Both the position numbers and the translations under genes were made by a program. A DNA stretch of 64,000 bases, from the NCBI RefSeq assembly GCF_000006565.2, contig NC_031469.1, positions 943,245 to 1,007,244 on the forward strand. Direction: 5' to 3'. Below the pieces are notes generated by a model, which had not been told where the DNA came from, did no database searches, and saw nothing but the letters and a program-made list of their open reading frames with translations. Shown here piece by piece: positions 1 to 12,800 of the stretch (position 1 is its first letter; each line of letters begins with the position of its first letter). The DNA is from Toxoplasma gondii ME49 (taxonomy: Eukaryota; Apicomplexa; Conoidasida; Eucoccidiorida; Sarcocystidae).

Positions 1-1481
1 TTTCTCACGATAAGGAGAAGACAGACATGAACGCTCGAAGACTGCAGTGGAGGCAAATCGACACCTGGCGAGCGGCGCGAAGAGTGCAGTGGAGGGTCGA
101 GAGAGGCTTTGAAGACCCTAGGAAACGAGATAGAGAGAAACCTTCAACAGAGAAGACGGGATCCGTGCAGATTGGGGTTTGGATGCGACGCAGCTGAAAA
201 CGAAAGGGGTTTCCTGACTCCTTCGTCGTCGAGTTTCGCTCTTTTTTCTCTTTCCTGCTTTTCTCCGTGTTCACGCTCTCACTTCGCGTCTCTTCTGGGA
301 CTACCCTGTTCCTGCGTCAACATACACCTGGACGAATCCCTTCGCCAGCTGTCTCCGTTTGGTATTCTCTCTGTCCGCTGTGTGTCGCGGAAAGACAAGC
401 AGCGTTCCGTTTCAGTCTCCCCCTCTCAGTTTCGAAACGAATCATCTCTTTCCAGAGTTCACCGTTTTTGTTTCTCGCTTTCCCTTTCGAGGTTTCTTCT
501 CCTCGGCTTCTGCTCACGGGTGTTTGTCGCGTTCTCCTTCTCCTTCTCCGCAGTTCCCTCCTTCCTCTCCTGCCGCCTAACTGCCACTCGCCGCTGCTGC
601 GGCTGTGCCTGAACCTCTGTTTGGACAAGAATGTCCACGCTTCGATTTGTCGCTTTCCACCGCCCTCGTTGTCTTCGTCTCGGCTCGAGAAGAAAGTGGA
701 ACAGGCTCAAGGCGAGGCGACAGGCAATCCCCATCTCGGTCTGAACGGAGACAGCTGTGCCCCTGCCTCCCCTGCCTCCCTTACCTCCACTCGTGACTCC
801 ACTGCGAATTCGCCTTCCGCTTCAGCAGCCTCTTCTTCCTCCTCCTCAGCAGCAGCCTCAGACGCCGAGAGCGACAGCAACAGCAGCCGGAGTCCGTCTG
901 TGTGCAGAACGCATGCAGTTCCGCAGTCGCGAGACGCCGACGGAGGGCGAGGCGCGAAGCGAGAAGAGCCGAGCGACATTCCTTGTTCTCTCCTCCTCGC
1001 GCTCGCGTCCTTCCTGTACCCACCGCCAGGACCGAAGAGAGCATTTATGGGAGAAGACAAAGTGGAGAAGAATGCGCAGAGGCGAGACGAAGGAGAGAAG
1101 GCTCCCGACGAGAGGAAGAGCGGCTCGTCATCGAGGGAGGAAGGAGAAGAGAAGGAAAAGAGAGAAGAAACCGAGAGCGGAGACGCACAGAGAGAGAAGG
1201 GAGAGAAGAACACAGAAAATACGACAGCGGAAAACGTCGCGCACACAGATGCAGAAGTCGCGCGGCTTCGATTTCTCCACCCAATCGTTTCGGTAGGAAA
1301 AGGCTCTCGAGTCTTGTCCAAAGACCCAAGTTTTCGAGAGCTGAAAGCAGCTGCTTCTCCTGTCTCGGCTTTTGCTCTCTGCATGCAGACTACCATTACT
1401 GAATGCTGTCGGTACAGCTTCTTCTCAACTGTTGGTTCAAATATTTGCTCGAAGTTGCGAGACGGCGTGCATGTGACATAG
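1..1481 (+). other. possible upstream coding sequence, uncertain
   Basis: One frame on the plus strand stays open from 267 to 1481. Its second half, from about 690 to 1290, is rich in Ser, Ala, Glu and Lys, like the low-complexity parts of coccidian proteins. The first 600 bases are pyrimidine-rich and look like leader or intron sequence. A weak donor (TCG then GTAGGA) sits at 1293. It could be an early exon of the gene whose last exons lie at 2517-4079, but no conserved motif is visible and I cannot link the phases with confidence. It could equally be untranslated leader. Confidence 0.25.
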
Positions 1482-1585
1482 TGGCTATGAAACGCACAAG
1501 AAAAAACTTTGGACATGGCAAACAAAGAACATCGAGATCTGAACCATGACTTTCGCCTCGGTTCCACTGTGCCTCGTTTGACATC

Positions 1586-1610
1586 TATATATATATATAT
1601 ATATATATAT
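1586..1610. repeat. TA microsatellite
   Basis: Uninterrupted alternating TA run of about 25 bases in presumed non-coding DNA. Confidence 0.9.
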
Positions 1611-2516
1611 CCCTCTCCCGTTTTCTTTCCTCTCCATTTCTGTACTTTTTTTTCTGCATCGCCCTACACTACAATTCAATGTGCCACCCTTCAGTCCGCC
1701 CCCGGCGTTTTCGCATTCTCTCTGTCCTTTGCGTCGCCTTTTGTCTCGCCGATTCATCGCTTTAGCCGTCCTCCACAGCCGTCTGCGGCGTCTCGTCTTT
1801 TTCCTCTGCACGTCCATGCGCTGCAGTGGCTTCACACCTCTTCTCTCATTCTCTCCTCTAGCTTCCTTGTTCTCCCCCCGACCAGGGTCGTTCGCTCCTC
1901 GCTTGGTCTTCTTCTCTCCGGCAAGCCTCTCGTTCTAAAGTTTTTGTGCTCTGTCCAAAGTCTCTGTTCTCTCCTGCAGACACAGCTAGGTTTTCTCCAA
2001 TGTCCTCGCTGTGCGTGCAGCTCACTGCGTATGGCCCGGCAGGCAGCGCCCTGAGTCGCAGCGTGGTTGTCAATTGTTTCTCGGCGCTGGCTTTGACTGA
2101 AACTGGAAGGTCCGAACTTTTCCCGGAAGTTGACAAATGCGTTTCGAGTAAAGGACGTAGAAACGACGGCGCTCCACCGTCAGTTTGTCTCCGCTCTTCA
2201 ATTTGGAGACGCGCGTGATCAGCGGTTTCTCGTGACGTCCTTTGTTCGTCTGTCCGACTGGGCATGTTCTTCTCTTGCGCTCGCCGAAGCATCTCTTCGT
2301 GTTTCGTTCTCCCTTCCATGTTTCTGCATGTCGCTCTGTTCGCACCCTCTTCGAGTCGCCAGCTGTCCAAACGCTGGCCTTGAGTCCACCGTTTGGACAG
2401 TCGTCATGTAAACCGAAACGAGTCGACAGAGGTCCAGCATGCACCATCCGATAGTGTCTGCAAGAGTGGCTGCGCAGAGACGCTTTCCTTGTTTCTGCCG
2501 TTCTTCTGGGTTTCAG

Positions 2517-4079
2517 GAACAGCATGCGCGAGAGTGGAATTTATGAAGTCTTGCGATGCGTGCATCTTCTGGAAGAGCAAACATCACCTGTCAGGTAACT
2601 CACACGAGGAAGGCGGCCGCCTAAGAGAACTTCGTGATATCTGTACAGACTGTATTTCCAGACCCAAGTGCTGGCTTTCCAAGGAGGACAGAAGAACGCA
2701 ACGAGTCAGCGAAAAAATAGATCGCCGTCCGTCTGAAGAAAGTCTTAACTGCGCAGGCGGACCATTTCTGCAGAGACACGATCTACTACCTCTGCTATTG
2801 TGATATCTACCAAACATAGTTGAGGAACCTTTTCCAGGTTGAAGTCGACTTGTTTGACTGCACCTCTACCGGCATTCAAGTGGCTACGAAGAACTTGCTG
2901 AGAACTGACTGCACGCCCAGTTTCAGAAAAACTTCGAAAGGTTTCCTTACGCGGAGATCTTACTTCAAGGCCGAAAGCTCTCTTTCAAATTTTAATGTGC
3001 ATGCTTCTCAACTTGACACTAATTTCGTGACTGTAGAAATCAAGTGTATCCGTTTCTTGAAAAATCACAATCTATGAAAGGTACTTTCAGCAAAGCAAGT
3101 CGACTATTATCGACATCTGAACCTCAATATACAGTGATATGATCTCTCCAAGGACCGGAAGCCATGTGACAAAAGTCTAGCTCCGAAATCCTTCATCGTC
3201 TAACATATAAGATATATATATGTATATATATATATATATATATGCATATATACGTATATGCGTATGTATGCGTTTGCATATGTAAGAATAAATATAAATA
3301 TATATATATATATATGGATATGTTTGCATGCATGCATATGTCCTGTCTACTTTCATGTGTGCCTGTAGCGCTGGGAACGCGGAGGGGCTGCACGCCTATT
3401 TGTGTGTCTGTCTTTCGCTGTGTTTGTTTTGAGAGTTGGATGTCGCTAAGATTGAAGTCACTCGAGTCTTTCCACCTTTCTTGTGTTCAGACAAGAGATT
3501 GAGAACATGGTACACATCCTCGTTTACTCTGAGGAAGAACTGAGGCAGCAGGACGAAGACCTGGCGCGCTCTGCTCAGAGAGAGTCTCCCGACGCAATCA
3601 AGAAACGCGCGTTGGCTGGCATGGCAGCGTGATCTCAACTTTTGACCAGACTGCGTTCAGTGACAAGAGCAATCACCGAGATGGATCTTGCGGTGGACAA
3701 CGTTGCAGTTTCCAGAGACTGAAGTGTACATCAAATGGATGCAATTACCTCGTCAAGCTGAGGGCGAGGTCACAGCTCCCAGACTCTTTCTTTCAGGGAT
3801 GTGGAAGCAAACGGAAAGAAACTCGGCACAAACTCGAAAGAGAGGGCATCCTTTTTCCCTGGGCGCGATATTCATGTGATCCAAGTTAGGTTCTGTTTCT
3901 GTAATCTACTAGCGGATGCTTCTGTCGACGCTGTTCAGTGGCATCCAGCAGCAGACTCTCGAGACGCGAGAGTGCAAACGAAGCTCGGTCTCTGGGTCTT
4001 CTTGTACCTCGTCGTTCTATGGGTGTATCGCCTCTTCAGGAAGCATGAAGAGAAGCAACAAGCGAAACATGGCATTTAA
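2517..4079 (+). CDS. unidentified protein with C-terminal membrane anchor (3' exons only)
   Basis: Three exons link in phase: 2517-2594 (donor CAG then GTAACT), 3491-3627 (acceptor after a pyrimidine tract ending TTCAG) and 3797-4079 (TAA stop). The first encodes a piece starting NSMRESGIYEVL. The second is a charged, probably helical piece (EIENMVHILVYSEEEL and onward). The last ends in a hydrophobic stretch (LGLWVFLYLVVLWV) followed by RLFRKHEEKQQAKHGI, typical of a tail-anchored protein with a short basic lumenal or cytosolic end. The arrangement resembles a SNARE such as USE1 or another tail-anchored factor, but I see no clear heptad zero layer, so I do not name it. Upstream exons are not resolved: the first listed exon needs a phase-2 donor before it. 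A further intron may lie within 3840-3935. It is followed by about 2.7 kb of spacer before the LMBR1-family gene. Confidence 0.5.
3211..3316. repeat. compound TA/TATG microsatellite
   Basis: TA runs mixed with TATG and CATA steps. It lies inside the intron between the exons at 2517-2594 and 3491-3627. Confidence 0.85.
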
Positions 4080-4523
4080 ACAGTGGTGGTGTCTCGACAG
4101 AGAAATGACGACAATTCGTTTGCGACGACGACACCCGAGGAAGAGGCGCTTCCATGTTTTAGAACAAGAATTGATGTTTGACTGTAGCTTTTCTAGGTCT
4201 TTCTTCGGGAGACCAATCGATTTCACCACAGACTTTAAGGTTTTCTGGGTCGTCTGTAACTAAAACAAGAGCGGTAGCCGCCCCGCGACCGTGTGTTGTG
4301 GGTCACACGGAGAAAACGTTTTTCTTGTTCGCTTTCGTTTTGTCGACGAGCAAAAGGGCAGAACGGAAGACTGTTTCGTCTTCCCTTTTGAAACGCCTGC
4401 TTTTTCACTGTCACCGAAGAAAGGCAGGACGACAGCCTTCTTCTTCGCCTCGACACAAGACGAACAGGCAAGAACCGTCTCTGGTGGGGTGCGACAAAAT
4501 ACGCTTTCCTACAGAGATAGTCA

Positions 4524-4575
4524 GAAGACAAGAACAAAAGACAAGAACAGGAGACAAGAACAAAAGACAAGAAAT
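4524..4575. repeat. short tandem repeat, AGACAAGAAC-like units
   Basis: Four imperfect copies of a roughly 14-base unit containing GACAAGAAC follow each other head to tail. Confidence 0.7.
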
Positions 4576-5720
4576 CGACTTCCTCTCTCGTTTCTAAAAA
4601 GTATCCTTTTCCGGAAGCGTTTGTCTTCCTCAAGCTCTCTCGCCAGCAGAAACCTTTTTCTTTTTCTTCAGGAACAGAGAGAGCCATGTGGAGGCGCACA
4701 GAGAATCGAGGACCCTCCGAACCGGAGCTGTGCATTTGGAGAGACGTCACAGTGAAGAGTCGTTCTCTTGCGTCTTCCCCCTGCAAGGGAACGAACAGAA
4801 GTCTTCTGGAAAGTCGCATTCTCTGCCGTTTCTGTTCTCATCGCCATGTTGTTTGCACAGCAGAGATCCAGCGAAATCCCCTTCTTGGTTTGAGTCTCCA
4901 CTTCCTTTGTTCGCCGGACTTCAGTGCAGTTGCGCGAGCACAGTTTCGAGAACTTTGGTGTCGGCTTGAACCGAAAACGAGCAAATACTCTCGGTCATGT
5001 TCTCTCTTTATTTCTCTGTCGACCTCGACGAAGAGACGCTTGTCTTGCAGTCTGAGAAGCAGTTGCCTACTTTTGGACAGTACGAGGAGAACAGGAAGCT
5101 GATTTACACCGTACTGCTGGAGAAACAAATCTGGAAAAACATTTTTTGGCGACGTTGCCGCCTTCTTTAATTTAGAACGACTCGCCTCCGACTTTCCTGT
5201 TCTCCTGGGCCCCGTCAGAGCAACCCCCAGAGAAAGTCGCGCGACAGATGCCGCCAAATTGTTTTTCTTTTCCTCACAAACGAGAAATCTTTTCGCGTTC
5301 TGAGTCTCGCGTGCGTTTTCCCCCTCCGCATGGTAGAAGAGTGAACTGGATTTCTCGGGGTGTCTTGTCTTCGACCGGCGCGGGAGACAGAGCAGGCTTG
5401 CATGCAAGGAAGGCCGCGCGCGAAAATGCGCCCTCTAAAAGATGAAAACTGGGCGCCCTCTCGCTGAACACAAAGAAGATGAAAAATGGGCATGCATTTT
5501 TTTGAAAAAAACGAGAAAAACAGACAAGAAACACCCAACAGGCAACTCGAGTGGCGTCTGTGTCACGCTCGTCCCTGAAAGCTGCTGCAGAAGATCGATG
5601 TTGTGTATCCTTTTACTTTACATGCATTCTGGCGAAAAACGAAGTAAAGCCTTTTCTTCTCTTTCTTGTTCTCTCTTTTTTCTCCCTCTGCTCTTCTGAG
5701 CTCGCGCTGGCCATGTGCGC

Positions 5721-5787
5721 CTTGCCAACAAACGACTCTTTCTCTCCACATGCATCGCAGCGAGAAAAAGAGTCGTTTGCTGGCAAG
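5721..5787 (+). other. long near-perfect inverted repeat (hairpin)
   Basis: The arms 5721-5746 and 5762-5787 are reverse complements over 26 bases with two mismatches (24 pairs), around a 15-base loop at 5747-5761. The arms begin CTTGCCA and end TGGCAAG. It sits in spacer upstream of the LMBR1-family gene. A transcript would fold into a stem of small-RNA precursor size. I see no coding role and no matching copy elsewhere in the window. Confidence 0.75.
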
Positions 5788-5989
5788 ACAGAAGATACCT
5801 TTTAACGCTTAGTCTGTTTTCTTAAATTCGCTTTCTTCTCTTCTTCTCTGTCACCTCATCCCTCTGTCGCCATTTTTGAGTCTCGCGCCACGATGATGTC
5901 GCTGAGAAGAAGGAAGAACCCAGTCTACGAAGAAACAGCAATTTCTCCGGCGTACGAGTCCTCGACTCATATCTCTCCTCTTCGATCTG

Positions 5990-6545
5990 TCTCTCTCAAG
6001 CAGATCCGTGACAAGAGATAAGACAAGCGCCTCTCTTCCTCTCTTCCTCTCCCCCTTCTCTTTCGTCTCCCTCCCCTCTTTCTTTGATCTCCTTCTCCCC
6101 CTTCCTTCTTCGTCTTCTCTTTTTTCTCCGGTTTCTCTCCCGTCCCTCTGACTCTGTCTTCCCCTTCTTCTGCGGCATGTTCTTCTCGTTTTCATCCGGT
6201 CTTCCATCTTCACAAACGCGTTCGCTCTTGCTTTCTCACTCCGACCTGTCTTGGTCAAATCGAAAGAGCAATTCCATTGCATGACCGTGTCTCAGGCGTC
6301 TCCTTCCCTCGGTCTCTGTTTTTTCATGTCTTTCTTTCAGCTTGGAACTTCGTTTTTTACACTCCTGCTTCTCTTGATTTTCTGCCTTTCTTCGCTTCGA
6401 GGAAGCCAAACAACCAGCAGACCCGCTCTTCTCAAATACATTCGCCGCACCATTCACTTTCCTCAGTCCACCGTCCATTTTCCTTCTCCTCCCCTGTTCC
6501 TGCATATTCACAAACGCATGCCTTCATCTCTGTCTTCCATCAAAC
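5990..6545 (+). other. polypyrimidine-rich tract
   Basis: The plus strand is overwhelmingly C and T, with an almost unbroken pyrimidine run at about 6028-6150. Such strand asymmetry is common in coccidian leaders and introns. Here it lies in the leader or promoter zone before the start codon at 6814. Confidence 0.6.
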
Positions 6546-6546
6546 C

Positions 6547-6577
<31 letters not shown>

Positions 6578-6634
6578 ATCTGTGTATGCACGGATACACC
6601 TACATATACAGCCATATGTATATATATATATACA
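6546..6634. repeat. TA / TATG microsatellite
   Basis: Two TA runs separated by a TGTATGCACGG-like spacer, about 180 bases upstream of the LMBR1-family start codon. Confidence 0.85.
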
Positions 6635-6813
6635 TGTTTAATGTACGATGCTGGGTGGTGCATTTCTGCGTGCGTTGTGAGGAAAGCGTTTCTTGCCGTT
6701 CTCTCGCGCCTTTTGTCTCTCTGCAGCGTATGTTGTTTCTCATTTCTTCGAGTGCGACCTGTATGCAATGAGGCGGCAGGCTTGTCGGCTCTCCGCGTCC
6801 TGTGTGACTGAAA

Positions 6814-9800
6814 ATGGATTGGATTATCCTCGTTTTTTTTCTTCTCTACTTCTTGATCACTCTGCTGGCGAACTTGAAGCTGCTTTTCTACTTTGAGCAC
6901 TCGAGCGACAGTAGCCTCACTGCCCCCGAAGTCGTCTGCAAGGTCACGATTCTCGCTGGACTTCAACTGGCCTGGCTGCTCATTCTTGCGGTTCCTCTCG
7001 ACGCGTACAATCAACACTCACCCTTCGTTGACAAAGCTGCAGGCGTCGCCACAGCCGGTGAGAGTTTCTTCTTTTCTTTCTCCTTTCCTGCCTCCTCGGC
7101 GTCTCGACCGTGCATGCCGTCTTGGGCTTCGGGCAGCTGCATGCGTCGCTCCGAGAACTTCATGCCCTGTGTGTGGCGTCTCGCTGAACGATGGCCTCAC
7201 TGTGAAGATCGACAGATGGCGAGTCGAGACCTGCTCTTCGCGAAATTCTGTTCCAGACCTCGTTGCAGAAGGAAGAGAAGGAACAGCGTTTTTTTTCGAT
7301 GTGAAAATTCGCTAAAAAGGAAGGAAAATCTGTCGAAATTTCTCTGTCTGCATCAACTTTCAAGAGGAATGAGAAAAACCTTTTCAAATGCCTGCAGGCA
7401 AGTGTGTACACAGAAGTTCCAGTTGAAAAAACGCAGTTCGAAAACTTCCGGGCAATCTGCGCCTGGAGCCTGGCTGCTGATCTGAGTGGTTTCTTCCGCC
7501 TGTCCAGAGAACAGGTCGATCGCGACCTCCTCTCTCCCCCTTTGCTCCTGTGTCTGTCTCCAGGTCTGGACATGCGTCTCTACTGGGGGGTCGTAGCTTG
7601 GTTCACTGCCCTCTACCTCCTCTTCGCCGTCCCCTTCGCGACCTTCTACTATGAGGCAGATTTCGACTCGCGCGTGAGTCGGAGAACTCCTTGGAAACGC
7701 GCGCTGTCAAAAACAGTCCTCGCTGTGTGCTGTGCCGGCCTCGTTGTCTTCGTCGTCTACATTCTCTGTCGGTCCATCAGCCTCAAGATCGACGACGACC
7801 TCTGTTCTCAGTGGCAGTCGCAAGGTAAGGAAGACTCTTTCTTCGCCACAGGTCTCCAGGTCTCCACCGTGTTTCAAACGGGTCTCCCCAGTGCCTCCGT
7901 CGAAGTTCGCTCTCAATGTCTCGCTCGAAGATTTCTCACCTTTTCCAAAACTGCCTGCCTGAAAAGCTTGTCCGCGGCTGCAAGTGCGTCTCTCCGAGAG
8001 GCGCGGTTTGACTCTTTGCGCGTACCTACGTTACAACGCTCTTGTGAAAGGAGGAAGCGTTTCGTTCTCTCCTCAGGCCTTCGGGCGCTTCGGGACCCAA
8101 ACAGTTGAGTGCGGTGTCTCTGCTTCTGTTCCAGAGACCTCTGCTTCTTCTGCATTTCCGTATAGAGTCGACTCTCTTCATCCAGGAGTGTCTTTCTTGA
8201 AGCGAGTCACGAGAATCGAACAGCCAAGTTCTTTTTGTGGTCTGACCAAGACAGCTAAAAGTGTAGACTTCCAAGATCCTACGCCAGGAGCTGCGCGACC
8301 CGGGCGCGAGAGCGCCCTGCAGAGCCTTGCGCCTCTCTCTATCTCTCCGTTCTCTCTTTCTCTCGTTGTCGTCCCCAGATGTCTCACAGCCTCTCAAGGA
8401 CTTCTGCGAGGCCGCCGCGCGAACCGCCGCAGGTCCTTCTTCCTCGCAGAGCGATGCAAAGAAGGAAGAGAGTTTCGCTTCTCTCAACATGAAAGTAGAT
8501 CTGGGCGTGTATCTTCTTGCTGCGATGAGTTTCGTGGGCTGGTTCACCTTTGCGCTCTTTGGAGGCATTGGTGTCGCTGCGCTGCCTCTCGACGCCTTCG
8601 TCAACTTCCGCCGCCGTCCTCGGGCCATTTCGCTCTCCACGTTCAAGTGAGCATGCAGAGAGGAAGAAGCCAAAAAAAAGAGCGGAAGGAGAGAAGGTCG
8701 CAAAGACAAGAGAAGAAGATCTGTCAACGTTCTCCTCGGAGAGCAGCACGAGTGTCTAGCGTCGAAAGCACCGAGAGGGCAATTTGCAGCGTCTGTGTCT
8801 ATCTTTTTGAAATGCGTTCTTGCTCGGTTTTCGGGAGAGACGACGCTTGCGCTTGGACAGAAGAAGGCAAGGAAGGATATCGAGTCTTCTCTTCGGCGCG
8901 ACGCTGCAGGCGAAGAGTCCAAGGTTTCGAAAAAATTCGAAAAAAAGTGGAAGTTCCAAGGAGCTCTTCTTTCTTGCTCTTCAGGCCTACATGCCTCGTG
9001 CTGGAAAGGCTCATGCGGCCCTCAGTGGTGGAGTTCACTCGCCTCTCGACTGTTTGTGGTTGTTTTCGATTCTCTAGACAGTCCTTCATTTTTTCTGCGT
9101 TGCGCTTCTCCCCGCTTCTCTTCTCTCTTTCTCCGGTGTTCGTTCGTCGTCTCTCTCTTCTCGTTTCCGAGCTTCTTTCTCCAGTTCGTCTTCGTTTTCG
9201 CTGCTTCTCTAGCTCGGCCTTGCGCGTCTCTTCTCGAACGCTTCCTTTTCTTTCTCTCCTGGGCTTCGTTGCGTTTCTTCTTCGCGAGTTGGCCTTGCGG
9301 CTCCGAAGTTCATTGTTGCAGTCTGTGGCAAGAATTTCCCTGTCAAAGTGTTGCTCGAGAAGTTGAGGTCTTCTCTGGAGAGTTTTCAGCTGCGCGAAAC
9401 GGCGTCCAGTGACGGACGCCTCATTGTGGAGCCGATCCCTGTCGGGAGAACTCGTAGTTCCACCCACCACTGCTGCTCATAACGCTTCCTTGCGCTTCCG
9501 TGTAGAGAGATTCGTCGTCAGCTGGGGGAGAAGGCGAAGAAGCTGCGCTTCATAGGCGAGGCGCTTCGCGACGAAGAAGCCTTGCAGCAGACCCTTTCGT
9601 GGAAAGAAGTTCGGAGAAAGCGGCAGTTCCGCACCGATATGAATCGCTACAGGAAGGCCGTTTTCGATCTGGAGCACGAGCACCGGCAGCTGGCCATCAG
9701 CATGCGCGAGCGCGGCGAAAATCCTTTTTTCTCGTACTTCAAACTTCTGCTAGGCGTCGTTGCACTCTTCATGTCGCTCCTGTGGACTGCTCACACAGTC

Positions 9801-12800
9801 CTTAACTGCGTGGTGCCTCAGATCCTGGATGTCTCTGCCTCGTCGCATCCCGCCTTCGGTTTCCTCGACGCCTTCCTCAAGGTGAGGGAGAGCGGCGCGG
9901 ATCTCCGCAGAAAAAGCTCGTAAACAATCCTCTCTCGGAGGAGTCACTCCCAGTGTGACTGTCCTGCTCCTCCTCGCGTTCGCTGCGCCTCGAACACAGC
10001 CGACGCGGAACAACCTGAGTGGAGTGAGACATTGAAGTCCAACGCGTTTAGCTGTCTCAAGCAGTCCAGGTGCAAGAACTCGGAAAGGAAGCAGAAACGC
10101 GTTCTTTGGTCGGCAGAGAACAAGTCGCGGAGTTGGCGAGGAGAGGAGGAAAGGAGAAGACGACAGACGAGGCGGAAGAAGAGAAACGAAGAAGGGGGAA
10201 CAGAAGGAAGAGAGAAGCAGAGGGACAGATCCCGGCGGACCAGTCGCTGGAGATCAGGGCAGAAACGGTGGCAGAGCTGCACATGTCATCTCTTTCGCTT
10301 GCTGTGATTCCTCGACTTGCTCAGCTTCTCGCAGAACACTCAGCTGCCCTTCTCGCGCTCCTCATCTACGCTGCGTTTGTCTGTTACCTGCTGATATGCG
10401 TCGTCAAAGGGTGCTTCAAGTTCGGTGGAAGTGTAAGTTGGAACAGAAGGAATTTCGGGAAGCCGCCGGGGGCAAGAGAGTGACAACCTGAAGAGATCTG
10501 CCAGCCAACGGTGCGGAAGGGTACACCGTTCGCTTGTTCGCCTGCGCATGTAAACGGGTTCCCACGGTTCAGCTTCTTTGCGCGTTTGATTCTTTGGAAA
10601 GAAAAACTTGAAACCTTTTCTCCTCCCGGGGAATCCTTCCTGCCCGTCCAGTCCCCGCGCGGAACGCTCCGCTGGGAACCAGTGAGACGACAGGAGTGAA
10701 ACAGAAAGCAGAACAAAACGCTCGACAGGTAGTCAGGGGACAGCCAAAGACGAACGCAGCAGGAAGACCCACAGCAAGGAGGGAGAATCGGAAACCGGCG
10801 TCGGGAGGTAAACCGCCGGATAGGAAGCGGCAACGAGAAATGGAGAGGGAGGTTGGAGACAGTGTCAAAAAGAATTCGAAAGGAAATCTCCATTTTCGTT
10901 GTTGCCTCGCTCCTTTCGAGAACGACGGTGTCTACTTTTCGGTGGGAGGAAGGCTGCACCTCTCACGTTCGAATCGCCATTCCACAGGCCTTGGTTCTCA
11001 GTTGGCTTTGTCTCTCTTCTTTCGCCTTTCCCTCCCTTTGTGTGCTGCCCCTCTTCGTTTCGGAGGACTCGCGCGTCGAGCAGAGCATGAAAAAAGAGAC
11101 AAGAAAAGCGACATGCATGCGGTGTTCTCAGAGGACTGTTGCTTTTTTTCAGATTTCTCTGGAGGAAACATGTCGCATGCGCTGTTCGTTTGCAGGTTTT
11201 CTGTATCATTGGCATCCACCCCATGCGGAAAGACGAGACGCATTTGAATTCTTTTCTCTTCAACGTCGTCCTCGTTCTCCTCTCCTGTGCCGCCGTCGTC
11301 CAATTCACAGCGGTAAAAACGAACTTCACTCGCGACTCTTTCTTCTTTCTCCACCAGGCCTCTCCGCCCGTCCGAATTCTCTTCGTCTTTCGCATGTCGA
11401 AACATTGCGTAAACGGCGATATGTATACATATATGTATATATATATATATATATACATATATACGTATATGTTTTTGTACGTTGGTGCTTGTGTCTGTGT
11501 CTTTCCACCTCGCCCGCATGTCTTCTTTTCTTCGTCTCTTGCTGTCTGTACATGCATTTGCATGTCTGGTTGTGCATGCGGTAGGCTGGTTTACACACGT
11601 TCATTGGTGTGTTTGTTTTACGTTTCGGCATTTGCATGCGTTTTCGTTTCCTCAAATGAGTTTGCTTAAATCCGCCTTCACGACGCATGCGGTGTCGCCT
11701 CTCTTCCCGGCTTCTCAGCGCTGCTTCCGGGACTACAGTCACTCGACAGTTGCCGCGTGGATCTTCGACGTTCAGCTTCTCGTCCTGCCTTTCTTCGGGT
11801 GCGTTCTCCTTTCTTCAGCTTCGCTGTAGATTCTTATGGCGAAGTGTCAACGAAGAAGATGCAGCTGCTTTGTTCTAGAGGCGAATATCCAGATTCGAGA
11901 TTTAAAATATGGCGGTTTTCTCGGAAACGGAGACGACCGAATTTGGTGTTGGAAGAGATGCATGCGAACGAAAAAAAGTTTAGGCCAAACAAAGGTTGAG
12001 TACAGTGAGGAAAAAAACCGAGGCTTGCAGAGGAGCGTGTCTGCTTTCCCGAAGAAACGGGATCGTTGCTTCAATTTAGAAACGCTAGAGTAGAAAAGGG
12101 TGAATCACGACCGCAGCTTCTTGCGCGTTAATAGAGATTAGAAAGTGTAAAGGGGGTCAAGAAGAGAGTTCCGCAGACGCGTCTGACGTAGCCACCGGTT
12201 CCCAGAACGCAGCAACCGTTGTCTTTCTCTAACCTTTCGCATGCCTCGAGTTCGCAGTGCTAACTATAAACTACGCGTTTATGTTGGAAAACCAGATCTT
12301 TGCGAAACGGGATGCTTCAAAGGAACGGTAGGGTCCTAAGAGTGTGCAGGAGGGATCGCAGAACCCCCGGACGCCGTTATGTCAATCAAATGCGTTTCAT
12401 GTTTCCTGTTTCTCGTTGACCTACTGACGACCTGAATGTCGACCAACTGATTCGTTGTGCGTCGCGCGTCTCTCAGGTTTGTTTTCAAGTACAACATCTT
12501 CATCTACATTTTCTTGGGCATTGCTCTGATCTCCGCATGCGTCCTTCTGTGCCGCCTGTGTTCGGCGCCTCCGCCCTCCGCGACGGGCGCGAAGAAGCTG
12601 TCTCCCATCGGGGCCTTCCCCTCTCTCGCCCAGCGGCTTCGGGCGACGACCGCGGAGGGGACAGTTGGAGCCCAACTAGCCACGCCCGACGGAGACACGG
12701 AGACAGCTCTGGGCGGGAGCCGACGAGGGGCTCAGGAGAGAGGCGACCCGCGAAAGGCCAAGAAAAAGGGCAGCAAGAAAGGAGAGAAGCCGCGCGCGGA

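Larger units (their letters stand above)
4080..6813. other. intergenic or 5' leader region, no gene seen
   Basis: About 2.7 kb between the tail-anchored protein gene and the LMBR1-family start codon. It holds a short tandem repeat near 4525, a strong hairpin at 5721-5787, a polypyrimidine stretch from about 5990 and a TA array near 6546. No frame shows splice-consistent conserved coding. It probably contains the promoter and long 5' untranslated leader of the LMBR1-family gene. Confidence 0.5.

Noticed and set aside
707..1567. 286-codon minus-strand frame opposite the purine-rich stretch
   Set aside because: Ser/Leu/Phe-biased composition typical of the complement of a Glu/Lys/Arg-coding or purine-rich strand. 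No splice or family support.
3661..3719. In-frame peptide VTRAITEMDLAVDNV following the exon at 3491-3627, with a TGA between them (read-through, selenocysteine or pseudogene considered)
   Set aside because: Splicing at GC-GTGATC (3627) to the acceptor at 3796 keeps the frame and removes this piece, so no unusual decoding is needed. It would also require a second in-frame stop at 3720.
7984..9366. 460-codon plus-strand open frame within the LMBR1-family gene
   Set aside because: It covers an intron and part of an exon in another frame. The exon chain 8379-8646 to 9506-9881 joins in phase and follows the family, so this frame is a chance effect of GC-rich, stop-poor sequence.
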